From the NCBI GenBank assembly GCA_051859045.1, contig JBHYGK010000013.1, forward strand, positions 1 to 55,734: 55,734 nucleotides of DNA, in the 5' to 3' direction. Origin of the DNA: JBHYGK01 sp051859045 (GTDB lineage: Bacteria > Pseudomonadota > Gammaproteobacteria > Xanthomonadales > Xanthomonadaceae). The notes under the pieces were generated by a model. It worked only from the letters and a program-made list of their open reading frames with translations, was not told the DNA's origin and searched no databases. Each line of letters begins with the position of its first letter. The first letter of the stretch is position 1. Positions 34,605 to 42,851 of the stretch are shown one piece after another. The position numbers and the translations under genes were made by a program.

Positions 34605-34847
34605 ATGAAGGCCGATATCCATCCCAAGTATCAGGCCGTCGTCTTCCACGACGTGTCTTCCGATTTCAAGTTCCTGACGCGCTCCACGCTCGGCTCCAAG
34701 GAGACGACGAAGTGGGAGGACGGCCAGGAGTACCCGCTGATCAAGATCGAAATCTCGTCGCACTCGCACCCGTTCTACACCGGCCAGCAGAAGCTGATGG
34801 ACACCGCCGGCCGCGTGGACCGCTTCCGCAAGCGCTACGCCAAGTAA
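34605..34847 (+). CDS. rpmE2: 50S ribosomal protein L31 type B
   Basis: The 80-aa zinc-independent paralogue of L31. It starts MKADIHPKYQAVVFHDVSSDFK, contains WEDGQEYPLIKIEISSHSHPFYTGQQK, ends VDRFRKRYAK, and lacks the CxxC zinc ligands of type A L31. Elsewhere, type B L31 is usually Zur-controlled and replaces type A when zinc is scarce; I see no clear Zur site, and whether this genome also has type A is not visible. ATG at 34605 chosen to match the family; an upstream in-frame ATG at 34566 overlaps the promoter. A terminator follows. Confidence 0.95.
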   Translation: MKADIHPKYQAVVFHDVSSDFKFLTRSTLGSKETTKWEDGQEYPLIKIEISSHSHPFYTGQQKLMDTAGRVDRFRKRYAK

Positions 34848-34883
34848 TCGCAGCGCCCCCGGGCGCCGCGACACGCTTGCATC

Positions 34884-34914
34884 GATGCCCCGCCCCGGCG
34901 GGGCATCGTCGTTT
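34884..34914 (+). terminator. Terminator after rpmE2
   Basis: Eleven-bp stem GATGCCCCGCC / GGCGGGGCATC (34884-34907) followed by GTCGTTT. Located 36 bases past the rpmE2 stop. Confidence 0.75.
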
Positions 34915-34986
34915 CCGGCCCCCGGCGGGGGCGGGGCGGCCCCCGGCGCATTGGCCATTGGTCGAGTGAACCCGACTCCGACCCTG

Positions 34987-34995
34987 TGCGATACT
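34987..34995 (+). promoter_or_regulatory. Extended -10 promoter element of gltA
   Basis: TGCGATACT: an extended -10 (TGn) and hexamer GATACT. The start would be near 35002, giving a leader of about 90 bases that contains several short GC hairpins and a GAGGAG ribosome-binding site seven bases before the GTG. Confidence 0.55.
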
Positions 34996-35092
34996 CCGGC
35001 GCATGGCCCGGGGCACCCCGGGCCGCGTCGTCTGCGGGGCCGCATGGGCCGCGTAGGGGCGCCCCCACGACACACACCCGAGGAGACCGCCC

Positions 35093-36388
35093 GTGTCCGA
35101 GAACAAGAGCGTGCTGCTGAACGACCCCGCGAGCGGCAAGGCCGTCGAGCTTCCCTTCGTCCAGGGCACCGTCGGCGCCCCCTGCGTGGACATCACCAAG
35201 CTGCCGAAGGAAACCGGCTACTTCACCTACGACCCGGGCTTCGTGGCCACCGCCAGCTGCAAGAGCGCGGTGACCTGGATCGACGGCGACGCCGGCGTTC
35301 TGATGTACCGCGGCTACCCGATCGAGCAGCTGGCCAAGCACTCGAACTTCCTCGAGGTGGCCTACCTGCTGATGCACGGCGAGCTGCCGAACCAGCAGCA
35401 GTTCAAGGGCTTCGAGCACGAAGTCACGCACCACACGATGATGCACGAGGCCTTCAAGAGCTTCCTGAGCGGCTTCCGCCACGACGCCCACCCGATGGCG
35501 ATGCTGTGCGGCATGACCGGCTCGCTCGCGGCCTTCTACCACGACCAGCTCGACCTCGAGGACCCGGAGCAGCGCCGCCTCGCGGCCATCCGCCTGCTCG
35601 CCAAGGTGCCGACGATCGCCGCCGCCTGCTACCGCCACTCCATCGGCTGGCCGATCCGCTACCCGCGCAACAACCTCGAGTACGTCACCCGCTTCCTGCA
35701 CATGATGTTCGAGGTCCCCTCGGGCCCGCTCGAGCTCAAGCCGATCGCGGCCAAGGCCCTCGACCTGCTGTTCATCCTGCACGCCGACCACGAGCAGAAC
35801 GCGTCCACCTCGACGGTGCGCCTGGTGGGCTCCACCGGCGCCAACCCGTATGCCTGCGTCTCCGCCGGCGTCGCCGCGCTCTGGGGCCCGGCCCACGGCG
35901 GCGCGAACGAGGCGGTGCTGAAGATGCTGGCCGAGATCGGCCGCCCCGAGGACGTGGCCAAGGCGGTCGAGAAGGCGAAGGACAAGAACTCGCCGTTCCG
36001 CCTGATGGGCTTCGGCCATCGCGTGTACAAGAACTTCGACCCGCGCGCCACGATCATCCGCGAGATGTGCCACAAGGTGCTCGCCGAGCTCGGCGTCGAC
36101 GACCCGATGCTCGAGGTCGCGATGCGCCTCGAGGAGGCCGCGCTGAAGGACGAGTACTTCGTGCAGCGCAAGCTCTACCCGAACGTCGATTTCTACTCGG
36201 GCATCATCTACAAGGCGCTGGGCATCCCGACCGAGATGTTCACCGTGATGTTCGCGATCGCCCGCACCGCCGGCTGGGTCGCGCACTGGCTCGAGCAGCA
36301 GACCGACCCGGAGGCCAAGATCGGCCGCCCGCGCCAGGTCTACACCGGCTACCCGGCGCGCGAGTACACCCCGATGGCGCAGCGCTGA
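35093..36388 (+). CDS. gltA: Citrate synthase (hexameric, type II)
   Basis: Condenses acetyl-CoA and oxaloacetate to citrate, the first step of the TCA cycle; cytoplasmic. The 431-aa product includes YDPGFVATASCKSAVTWIDG, YRGYPIEQLA, LHADHEQNASTSTVRLVGST (first catalytic His), GPAHGGANEAVLKML (second His), MGFGHRVYKNFDPRATI (third), and RPRQVYTGYPAREY at the C-terminus. This matches NADH-regulated Gram-negative GltA in length. GTG start with a strong GAGGAG seven bases upstream. Monocistronic: own promoter and a strong terminator. Confidence 0.97.
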   Translation: MSENKSVLLNDPASGKAVELPFVQGTVGAPCVDITKLPKETGYFTYDPGFVATASCKSAVTWIDGDAGVLMYRGYPIEQLAKHSNFLEVAYLLMHGELPNQQQFKGFEHEVTHHTMMHEAFKSFLSGFRHDAHPMAMLCGMTGSLAAFYHDQLDLEDPEQRRLAAIRLLAKVPTIAAACYRHSIGWPIRYPRNNLEYVTRFLHMMFEVPSGPLELKPIAAKALDLLFILHADHEQNASTSTVRLVGSTGANPYACVSAGVAALWGPAHGGANEAVLKMLAEIGRPEDVAKAVEKAKDKNSPFRLMGFGHRVYKNFDPRATIIREMCHKVLAELGVDDPMLEVAMRLEEAALKDEYFVQRKLYPNVDFYSGIIYKALGIPTEMFTVMFAIARTAGWVAHWLEQQTDPEAKIGRPRQVYTGYPAREYTPMAQR

Positions 36389-36407
36389 ACCCAGCGCCAC
36401 GCGGTCC

Positions 36408-36441
36408 ACGACGCCCCGCCATGCGCGGGGCGTCGTCGTTT
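36408..36441 (+). terminator. Terminator after gltA
   Basis: Twelve-bp stem ACGACGCCCCGC / GCGGGGCGTCGT (36408-36436) followed by CGTTT. Starts 20 bases after the gltA stop. Its downstream T-run is on the plus strand, so it serves gltA rather than the convergent hypothetical gene. Confidence 0.78.
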
Positions 36442-36475
36442 CCGGGGGGCGAGGTTCCGGGCGCGGTGCGGCGCG

Positions 36476-37099
36476 TCAGTCGCCCGCGGCGAGGCGCAGG
36501 CGCAGCGCGGCCGCGGTGGCGCGCGGCAGGGGGTGGCCATCCTCGCCGAGCGGCGGCTGGCGCAGCGCGTCCGGCGGCAGCACCACCAGGTCGAAGGCCA
36601 GCCCGTCGGCGCTGAAGCGCCAGCACGGCGCCTTCAGCGTCCGCCCGCCGCCCAGCCGCAGGCTGCGCGAGCCCTCGTCGGCGGGGATGCGCTGCTCGTG
36701 CAGGAACAGCGCGATCGCCTCCGGCGGCTCGGCGTGCAGGTGCAGCTCGACCGGCGAGTGCTGGTCGGCGCTGCCGTCGAGGACCGGCCCGGCGATGCGC
36801 GGGTCGAACGCGGCGAAGAAGGCCATCGCCTCCAGCGCGGCCTCGCGCCGGCGCTGCAGCGCGCGCGGCTGCACCCCGGCCATGAACAGGCGCTGGTGCT
36901 CGCGGAGCGCGGCCTCGACCTCGTCGTTGGCCGGCCAGGCGGCCTCGTCGGCGACCTGCAGCTTGGCGGCGGCCTTGCGCCGGGCGGCCGCCAGGTCGCG
37001 GCCGCCCTCGGCCATCAGGCGGGCGGCGAGGGCGGCGATCGCGCGGCGGTCGCGCTCGCGGCCGCGGGGATCGCGGGAGGAGGGGCGGGCGTGCGGCAT
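36476..37099 (-). CDS. Unrecognised protein, conserved in style with Xanthomonad hypotheticals
   Basis: A 207-aa cytoplasmic protein without signal or membrane segment. The N-terminal half is helical and strongly basic (SSRDPRGRERDRRAIAALAARL, AAARRKAAAKLQ, REHQRLFMAGVQPRALQRRREAALEAM). The C-terminal half has GPVLDGSADQHSPVELHLHAEPPEAIALFL, RSLRLGGGRTLKAPCWRF, FDLVVLPPDALRQPP. This strand/helix pattern, with DGSAD-type acidic residues, resembles a nucleotidyltransferase fold, but I cannot confirm it and give no function. It is a single gene between convergent gltA and the PBP1A gene. Confidence 0.7.
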   Translation of the reverse strand: MPHARPSSRDPRGRERDRRAIAALAARLMAEGGRDLAAARRKAAAKLQVADEAAWPANDEVEAALREHQRLFMAGVQPRALQRRREAALEAMAFFAAFDPRIAGPVLDGSADQHSPVELHLHAEPPEAIALFLHEQRIPADEGSRSLRLGGGRTLKAPCWRFSADGLAFDLVVLPPDALRQPPLGEDGHPLPRATAAALRLRLAAGD

Positions 37100-37160
37100 C
37101 GCGGTCTCCTGTCCGTGGCGGTGCCCCGACCATACCGCGGACGGGGTGGCCGGCGCGCCC

Positions 37161-39722
37161 TCAGAAGATGTCGAAGGCTTCCTGCTGCTCGGCCTCGGCC
37201 TCCGGGCGCAGGCCCTGGGCGGCGATCCGGTCCAGGTCCTCGACCCGGAAATAGTCGGCGCGGGCGCCCGCGGTGCCCGGCGCCACCGGCAGGCCGCTGG
37301 TGGGATCCACCGGCACCTGCACCAGGCCCTCGGGCAGCGGCTCGGCGCGCTCCTCGACGCCGTCGAGCGCCGCGCGCATGTAGTCGATCCACACCGGCAG
37401 GGCCGCGCGGCCGCCGTACTCGCGGCTGCCCAGCGAGCTGAAGTCGTCGCGGCCGACCCAGACCGTGGTCACCAGCGGGCCGCCGAAGCCCGAGAACCAC
37501 GCGTCGCGGTAGTCGTTGGTGGAGCCGGTCTTGCCGCCGATGTCGCCGCGGCCGAGGACGCGGGCCGCGGTGCCGGTGCCCCGGGCCACCACGTCGCGCA
37601 GCAGCGAGCGGACCATGAACGCCGCGCGCGGGTCGATGGCGCGCGGCGCCAGCTGCACCGAGGGCGGGCCCACGAAGTCGGGGTCGAGGCTGGCCAGCGC
37701 CGCGTCGCCGGCGCCGGCGCCGGCCTCGGCCGGCAGGGCCTCGACGGCCGCCGGCGCCGCGGCCTCGGGGCCGAAGTCGAAGCCGTCGACCATGGTCGTG
37801 CGCCGCACGCCGGCGTCGCCGCGGCCCGGGCAGGCGCCGCAGGCCACGTCGGGATGGGCCTCGAACAGGACGGTGCCGTCGCGGTCCTGGATGCGGCGGA
37901 TGAAGTAGGGCTCCACCCGGTAGCCGCCGTTGGAGAACGCGGCGTAGCCGCGGGCGATCGCCATCGGGGGCAGCGAGGCGGTGCCCAGCGACATCGACAG
38001 GTTCGGCGGCAGGCTCTCGGGGGTGAAGCCGAAGCCCTCGATGTAGCGCTTGGTGTAGTCGATCCCCAGCGCGTCGAGCAGGCGCACCGAGACGAGGTTG
38101 CGCGACTGCACCATCGCCTCGCGCAGGCGCATCGGGCCGGCGAAGTTCCCGGCGTCGTTCTGCGGGCGCCAGACGCTGCCGGCCGCGTCGCGGAACATCA
38201 CCGGGGCGTCGAGCACGATCGAGGACGGGAAGAAGCCGCGCTCGAAGGCCGCGGAGTACACGAAGGGCTTGAAGCTCGAGCCCGGCTGGCGCTGGGCCTG
38301 GGTGGCGCGGTTGAACTTGTTGGCGGCGAAGCTGAAGCCGCCGACCAGCGCGTGCACCGCGCCGTCCTCGGCGTCCAGCGAGACCAGCGCGGCCTGCGCC
38401 TGCGGGACCTGGGCGAGGCGCCAGGTGGCCTCGACCTCGTCCTCGGCGGCGGTGGCGATGTCGACCGGCAGCGCGCCGGCGGCGGGCGGCTGGCCCTCGA
38501 CGACGCGGGCGCGCTCCAGGCGCACCACGTCGCCGGCGGCGAGCACGTCGGCCGGGGTCCGCCCGGCCCAGCGCATCGACGCGGCCTCGAGGCGGACCGC
38601 CTCGCCGTCGGCGAGCGCGAGGTCGGCGCCCTCGGCGTCGACCGCCAGCACCACGGCCGGCACGAGGCCGCCGACCACGCCATGCGGGCGCAGCAGGGCG
38701 CGCAGGGCCTCGGGCGTGGTGCCGCCGGCCAGGTCCACCTGGGCCTCGGCGCCGCGCCAGCCATGGCGGCGGTCGTAGTCGAGCAGGCCGGTGCGCACGG
38801 CCACGCCGGCGGCGTTCTGCGCGTCGCCGTCGAGGGTGGTGGTCACCACTAGGCCCTGGTTGAGCGCGTCGGGCCCGTAGCGCGCCTCCACGGCCTGCCG
38901 GACCATCTCGGCCACCCACGGGGCCTCGACCTCGACCGGCGGCTCGTGCGGGCTGGCGTGCATCGGGGCGGCCTGCGCCTCGACGCGCTGGGCGTCGGTG
39001 ATGAAGCCCTCCTCGGCCATGCGCTGCAGCACGTAGTCGCGGCGGATGCGGGCGCGGTCGGGGTTGACGATCGGGTTGCCGCTGGAGGGGAACTTGGGGA
39101 TCGAGGCCAGGGTCGCGGCCTCGTCGAGGGTCAGCTCGGCCAGCGACTTGCCGTAGTAGTACTCCGCGGCGGCCGCCACGCCGTAGGCGCGGTTCCCGAA
39201 GAAGCTCTTGTTGAGGTAGAGCTCGAGGATCTCGTCCTTGCTCAGCTCGCGCTCCATCTTCAGCGCCAGCAGGATCTCGGAGAACTTGCGGCTGAAGGTC
39301 ACCTCGGTGCTCAGGAAGAACTGCCGCGCCACCTGCTGGGTGATCGTGCTGCCGCCGGGCACGCGCCGGCTGCCGGTGGTGGCCACGAGCCACACCGCGC
39401 GGGTGATGCCGCGCCAGTCGATGCCCGGGTGCTCGTAGAAGCGGGCGTCCTCGATCGCGATGAAGCTGTCGCGGACGTGGGCCGGGACGTCCTCGATCTC
39501 GACCGGGTAGCGCCGGAACTCGCCGAAGGTGGCGACCACCCGGCCGTCCGCGGTCCGCACCTGCATCGGGACCTGCAGCTCGACCTCGCGCAGGGCCTGG
39601 ACGTCGGGCAGGGTCGGGGCGACGAGGGCGTACAGGGTGGCGAGCGTGATGGCGCCGAGGACGGCCGCGAGCAGGCCGAGGGCCAGGGCCCAACGCAGGA
39701 GGCGCTTCAGACGAGGCTTCAA
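37161..39722 (-). CDS. mrcA: Penicillin-binding protein 1A
   Basis: Class A bifunctional PBP, polymerising lipid II and cross-linking peptidoglycan; inner membrane, periplasmic. The 853-aa product has one N-terminal helix (about 11-34), the glycosyltransferase domain with catalytic E91 (EDARFYEHPG, then GGSTITQQ at 123-130), an OB-like insert, and the transpeptidase domain with SxxK (PGSSFKPF), SRN and GKTGSTND. The start codon is TTG; the next in-frame ATG would remove the membrane anchor. Upstream on the minus strand is CCTCCT rather than a ribosome-binding site. Divergent from pilM, as in Pseudomonas and Xanthomonas. Confidence 0.95.
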   Translation of the reverse strand: MKPRLKRLLRWALALGLLAAVLGAITLATLYALVAPTLPDVQALREVELQVPMQVRTADGRVVATFGEFRRYPVEIEDVPAHVRDSFIAIEDARFYEHPGIDWRGITRAVWLVATTGSRRVPGGSTITQQVARQFFLSTEVTFSRKFSEILLALKMERELSKDEILELYLNKSFFGNRAYGVAAAAEYYYGKSLAELTLDEAATLASIPKFPSSGNPIVNPDRARIRRDYVLQRMAEEGFITDAQRVEAQAAPMHASPHEPPVEVEAPWVAEMVRQAVEARYGPDALNQGLVVTTTLDGDAQNAAGVAVRTGLLDYDRRHGWRGAEAQVDLAGGTTPEALRALLRPHGVVGGLVPAVVLAVDAEGADLALADGEAVRLEAASMRWAGRTPADVLAAGDVVRLERARVVEGQPPAAGALPVDIATAAEDEVEATWRLAQVPQAQAALVSLDAEDGAVHALVGGFSFAANKFNRATQAQRQPGSSFKPFVYSAAFERGFFPSSIVLDAPVMFRDAAGSVWRPQNDAGNFAGPMRLREAMVQSRNLVSVRLLDALGIDYTKRYIEGFGFTPESLPPNLSMSLGTASLPPMAIARGYAAFSNGGYRVEPYFIRRIQDRDGTVLFEAHPDVACGACPGRGDAGVRRTTMVDGFDFGPEAAAPAAVEALPAEAGAGAGDAALASLDPDFVGPPSVQLAPRAIDPRAAFMVRSLLRDVVARGTGTAARVLGRGDIGGKTGSTNDYRDAWFSGFGGPLVTTVWVGRDDFSSLGSREYGGRAALPVWIDYMRAALDGVEERAEPLPEGLVQVPVDPTSGLPVAPGTAGARADYFRVEDLDRIAAQGLRPEAEAEQQEAFDIF

Positions 39723-39758
39723 AGGAGGATCCGAGGTTTACATTCGTGGAGGCGGCGG

Positions 39759-39764
39759 AGTATA
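39759..39764 (-). promoter_or_regulatory. -10 element of the PBP1A promoter
   Basis: TATACT on the minus strand, 37-42 bases before the TTG start. The -35 region (ATGTCG) is poor. The leader between start and TTG would be about 30 bases. Confidence 0.45.
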
Positions 39765-39905
39765 GAACCTGCGCGGTCCGCCGACATGGCGTTTCCGGGG
39801 CGCGCAGGGGGCGCGGCCGGGTCCGGGCGCTTTGCGCGTACGGGCGGGGACGGGGGCGCCGGGGGTGGGTCCAGGGACCGGGAACGGGGGGTGGCGGGGG
39901 TCGGC

Positions 39906-39922
39906 GTGCACGAGTCGTGCAC
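39906..39922. repeat. Perfect inverted repeat upstream of the pilM promoter
   Basis: GTGCACGA-G-TCGTGCAC, eight-bp arms with a one-base centre. It ends eight bases before the -35 element of the pilM promoter, a place where an activator or repressor would bind. No family assignment can be made. Confidence 0.6.
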
Positions 39923-39930
39923 CACTCCGC

Positions 39931-39960
39931 TTGCCATTTCGTAAAAAGCCGTTATTTAAT
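39931..39960 (+). promoter_or_regulatory. Sigma70-type promoter of pilMNOPQ
   Basis: TTGCCA (39931-39936), 18-bp spacer, TTTAAT (39955-39960). Good matches (four and five of six), in a locally AT-rich patch that stands out from the GC-rich surroundings. Start near 39967, leader of about 43 bases with AAGGGGAG before the GTG. The rest of the 287-base gap to the PBP1A gene is G-rich and shows no gene. Confidence 0.65.
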
Positions 39961-40009
39961 GTGGCTGGTGACATTTAGCGCGTAAGCGCCCGTGGGAAGG
40001 GGAGAAACC

Positions 40010-41068
40010 GTGGGTCTTCTCGGAAATAGCAAGCCGCCGCTGATGGGCGTCGACATCAGTTCGACGGCCGTCAAGCTGCTCCAGCTCAGCCTGTCCGGCG
40101 GCCGGTACCGCGTCGAGCACTACGCCGTCGAGCCGCTGCCGCCGAACGCGGTGGTCGAGAAAAACATCGTCGAGGCCGAGGCCGTCGGCGAGGCGATCAA
40201 GCGCGCCGTGGCCCGCTCGGGCGCCCGCGCCCGGCATGCCGCCGCCGCGGTCGCCGGCTCGGCCGTCATCACCAAGGTCATCCCGATGCAGGGCGACCTG
40301 GACGAGGACGAGCTCGAGGACACCATCCAGGTCGAGGCCGCCAACTACATCCCGTACCCGATCGACGAGGTCAGCCTCGACTTCGAGGTGCTGGGTCCGG
40401 TCCCGAACAACCCCGAGATGGTCCAGGTGCTGCTGGCCGCGTCGCGCTCCGAGAACGTCGAGGTGCGCACCAGCGCGCTCGAGCTCGGCGGCCTGACCGC
40501 CGGCGTCATCGACGTCGAGGCGTTCGCGATGGAGAACGCCTACAAGCTCATCGCCGACCAGCTCTCGGTGCCGAAGGACGGCATCGTGGCCCTGGTCGAC
40601 GTCGGCGCGACGATGACCACGCTCAACGTGCTGCGCAACCAGCGCAGCATCTACACCCGCGAGCAGGTCTTCGGCGGCAAGCAGCTCACCGACGAGGTGA
40701 TGCGCCGCTACGGCCTCAGCTACGAGGAGGCGGGCCTGGCCAAGCGCCAGGGCGGCCTGCCCGAGAGCTACGAGGTCGAGGTGCTCGAGCCGTTCAAGGA
40801 AGCGATGGTCCAGCAGGTCAGCCGCCTGCTCCAGTTCTTCTACGCGGGCAGCGAGTTCAACCGCGTCGACCAGGTCGTGCTCGCCGGCGGCTGCGCCTCC
40901 ATCACCGGCATCGCCGAGATGGTCGAGGAGCAGCTCGGCATCCCGACCCTCATCGCGAATCCCCTGGCCAACATGTCGCTCGGCCCGCGCGTGCAGGCCC
41001 ACGCCCTCGCGCAGGACGCGCCGGCGCTGATGATCGCGTGCGGCCTCGCCCTGAGGAGCTTCGACTGA
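40010..41068 (+). CDS. pilM: Type IV pilus assembly protein PilM
   Basis: Cytoplasmic actin-like ATPase of the pilus alignment complex; binds the N-terminal tail of PilN. The 352-aa product opens GLLGNSKPPLMGVDISSTAVKLLQL (nucleotide-binding phosphate loop), continues with IQVEAANYIPYPIDEVSLDF, ALVDVGATMTTLNVL (second phosphate motif) and ends with VVLAGGCASITGIAEMVEEQLGIPTLIANPL. GTG start with AGGGGAG about six bases upstream. First gene of pilMNOPQ; its stop overlaps the pilN start (TGATG). Confidence 0.95.
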   Translation: MGLLGNSKPPLMGVDISSTAVKLLQLSLSGGRYRVEHYAVEPLPPNAVVEKNIVEAEAVGEAIKRAVARSGARARHAAAAVAGSAVITKVIPMQGDLDEDELEDTIQVEAANYIPYPIDEVSLDFEVLGPVPNNPEMVQVLLAASRSENVEVRTSALELGGLTAGVIDVEAFAMENAYKLIADQLSVPKDGIVALVDVGATMTTLNVLRNQRSIYTREQVFGGKQLTDEVMRRYGLSYEEAGLAKRQGGLPESYEVEVLEPFKEAMVQQVSRLLQFFYAGSEFNRVDQVVLAGGCASITGIAEMVEEQLGIPTLIANPLANMSLGPRVQAHALAQDAPALMIACGLALRSFD

Positions 41069-41667
41069 TGGCCAAGATCAACCTCCTCCCGTGGCGCGCA
41101 GACCGCCGCAAGAAGCGGCAGCGCGAGTTCCAGGGCATGCTCGGCGGCGCCGCGCTCGGCGCGGTGGTGCTGGTGTTCGGCATCATGACCTACTACAACC
41201 AGCGCATCGAGGACCAGGACGGCCGCAACGCCTACCTCCAGCAGCAGATCACGGAGGTCAGCGCGCAGATCGCCGAGATCGACGCCCTCGACGCCAAGAA
41301 GCGCAGCCTGCTGGCCCGCAAGGAAGTCATCGAGCGCCTGCAGGCCAACCGCTCGCAGATGGTCCACCTGTTCGACCAGCTGGTGCGCACGATCCCCGAG
41401 GGCGTCCGCCTCACCTCGATCAAGCAGGAAGGCCAGGTGCTGACCCTCGACGGCCAGGCCCAGTCGAGCGCCCGCGTCTCGGCCTACATGCGCAACCTCG
41501 ACGCCTCCGGCTGGCTGCGCCGCTCCGACCTGCAGATCATCGAGCAGCGCGGCGACGACCGCGGCCTGCCGTTCGCGTTCTCGCTCAAGGTGAACCTCGT
41601 GAACCCCAACGCCCCGGCCGATCCGAACGCGCCGGCCGACGCCGCCGCTCCGCAGGGAGGTGCGTGA
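41068..41667 (+). CDS. pilN: Type IV pilus assembly protein PilN
   Basis: Inner-membrane protein of the alignment complex; its conserved INLLPWR tail docks into PilM in the cytoplasm and its periplasmic domain pairs with PilO. The 199-aa product starts MAKINLLPWRADRRKKRQREF, then one helix (about 26-46), a coiled-coil stretch (QQQITEVSAQIAEIDALDAKKRSLLARKEVI) and a ferredoxin-like fold with VRLTSIKQEGQVLTLDG. Ends with a proline/alanine-rich tail. Overlaps pilM by one base and pilO by one base. Confidence 0.95.
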   Translation: MAKINLLPWRADRRKKRQREFQGMLGGAALGAVVLVFGIMTYYNQRIEDQDGRNAYLQQQITEVSAQIAEIDALDAKKRSLLARKEVIERLQANRSQMVHLFDQLVRTIPEGVRLTSIKQEGQVLTLDGQAQSSARVSAYMRNLDASGWLRRSDLQIIEQRGDDRGLPFAFSLKVNLVNPNAPADPNAPADAAAPQGGA

Positions 41668-42311
41668 TGGCCAAGAAGGTCGATCTCAAGAACCTCGACG
41701 TCAACAACATGGGCGTCTGGCCGATCGGCGCGAAGCTGGTCGTCTGCCTGCTCATCGCGCTGGTGATCGTCGGCCTCGGCTGGTACCTGCTGGTCTCCGA
41801 CAAGGTCACCGCCCTCGAGAGCGGGCAGGCCCAGGAAGTGACGCTGCGCGCGGACTTCGAGGAGAAGGCCGCCCGCGCCGCCAACCTCGAGCCGCTCAAG
41901 CAGCAGCTGGCCCAGATGGAGCAGATGCTGCAGCAGATGCTGCGCCAGCTGCCCAGCCGCACCGAGATGCCCGACCTCATCGTCGACATCTCGCAGACCG
42001 CGCTGGCCTCGGGCATCAGCAACGAGCTCTTCCAGCCCGGCGCCGAGATCCAGCAGGACTTCTACGCCGAGAAGCCGATCACCCTGCGCATGGTGGGCAC
42101 CTACCACCAGTTCGGCGCCTTCGTCTCCGGCGTGGCCTCGCTGCCGCGCGTGGTCATCCTGACCATGCACGACATCTCGCTGAAGCCGCGCGGCGGCGGT
42201 GCCATCACCGCCAATTCCGACCTCGTCCTGGAGGGCACCGTGCGGACCTACCGCTACCTCGACGATGAAGAAACCGCCGCGGCCGCCGCCGCCGCCGCAG
42301 GGGGGCGCTGA
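41667..42311 (+). CDS. pilO: Type IV pilus assembly protein PilO
   Basis: Inner-membrane partner of PilN, linking the cytoplasmic motor platform with PilP and the secretin. The 214-aa product has a cytoplasmic N-terminus (MAKKVDLKNLDVNNMGVWP), one helix (about 22-42), a coiled coil (EPLKQQLAQMEQMLQQMLRQL) and the typical C-terminal domain starting RTEMPDLIVDISQTALASGI, with FYAEKPITLRMVGTYHQFGAFVSGVASLPRVVIL. Ends in an alanine/glycine run. ATG overlaps the pilN stop as TGATG. Confidence 0.95.
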   Translation: MAKKVDLKNLDVNNMGVWPIGAKLVVCLLIALVIVGLGWYLLVSDKVTALESGQAQEVTLRADFEEKAARAANLEPLKQQLAQMEQMLQQMLRQLPSRTEMPDLIVDISQTALASGISNELFQPGAEIQQDFYAEKPITLRMVGTYHQFGAFVSGVASLPRVVILTMHDISLKPRGGGAITANSDLVLEGTVRTYRYLDDEETAAAAAAAAGGR

Positions 42312-42312
42312 C

Positions 42313-42837
42313 ATGGGCACGACCTCCCGGAGCGCCCTCCGCGCCGGCCTGATCCTGCTGTCCGTCGGCCTGCTGGCCGGCTGCGCCGGCGACCGCCGCG
42401 ACCTCGAGAGCTGGGTCGCCGAGGTGCGCCAGCGCCCGGCCCCGCCGCTCGACCCGCTGCCCGTCATGCAGCAGTTCGAGACCTTCGAATACAACGCCCA
42501 GGGCATGCGCGACCCGTTCGCCGAGCCGATCGTCGATCGCGGCGGCGGTGGCAACGGCCCGCGCCCGGACCCCGAGCGCCGCCGCGAGCTGCTGGAGTCG
42601 GTGCCGCTCGACTCGCTCAACATGGTCGGCACGATCGGCGGCGAAACGAGCATGACCGCGCTGCTGATGGGGCCCGACCGCGTCGTGCACCGCATCGGCG
42701 TGGGCAACTACATTGGGCAGTCCGACGGCCGCGTGACCCGCGTGCTGCCGGATCGCATCGAACTGGTCGAGCTGGTGCCGGATGGCGCCGGTGGCTGGCT
42801 GGAGCGCCAGGCCGCCGTGGCCCTGGAAGACAAGTGA
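42313..42837 (+). CDS. pilP: Pilus assembly lipoprotein PilP
   Basis: Inner-membrane lipoprotein that connects PilNO to the N-terminal domains of the secretin PilQ. The 174-aa product has a lipoprotein signal with lipobox LLAGC (Cys24), a flexible linker (LDPLPVMQQFETFEYNAQGMRDPFAEP, the usual DPF motif) and a beta-sandwich domain (SLNMVGTIGGETSMTALLMGPD, HRIGVGNYIGQSDGRVTRVLPDRIEL). Located one base after pilO and 14 bases before pilQ, in the standard operon order. Confidence 0.94.
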   Translation: MGTTSRSALRAGLILLSVGLLAGCAGDRRDLESWVAEVRQRPAPPLDPLPVMQQFETFEYNAQGMRDPFAEPIVDRGGGGNGPRPDPERRRELLESVPLDSLNMVGTIGGETSMTALLMGPDRVVHRIGVGNYIGQSDGRVTRVLPDRIELVELVPDGAGGWLERQAAVALEDK

Positions 42838-42851
42838 TTGGGGGAGAGACG

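Noticed and set aside
39920..39936. Sigma54 promoter before pilM
   Set aside because: A TTGC element is present but the essential GG at -24 is missing (reads AC), while a sigma70-type promoter fits better.
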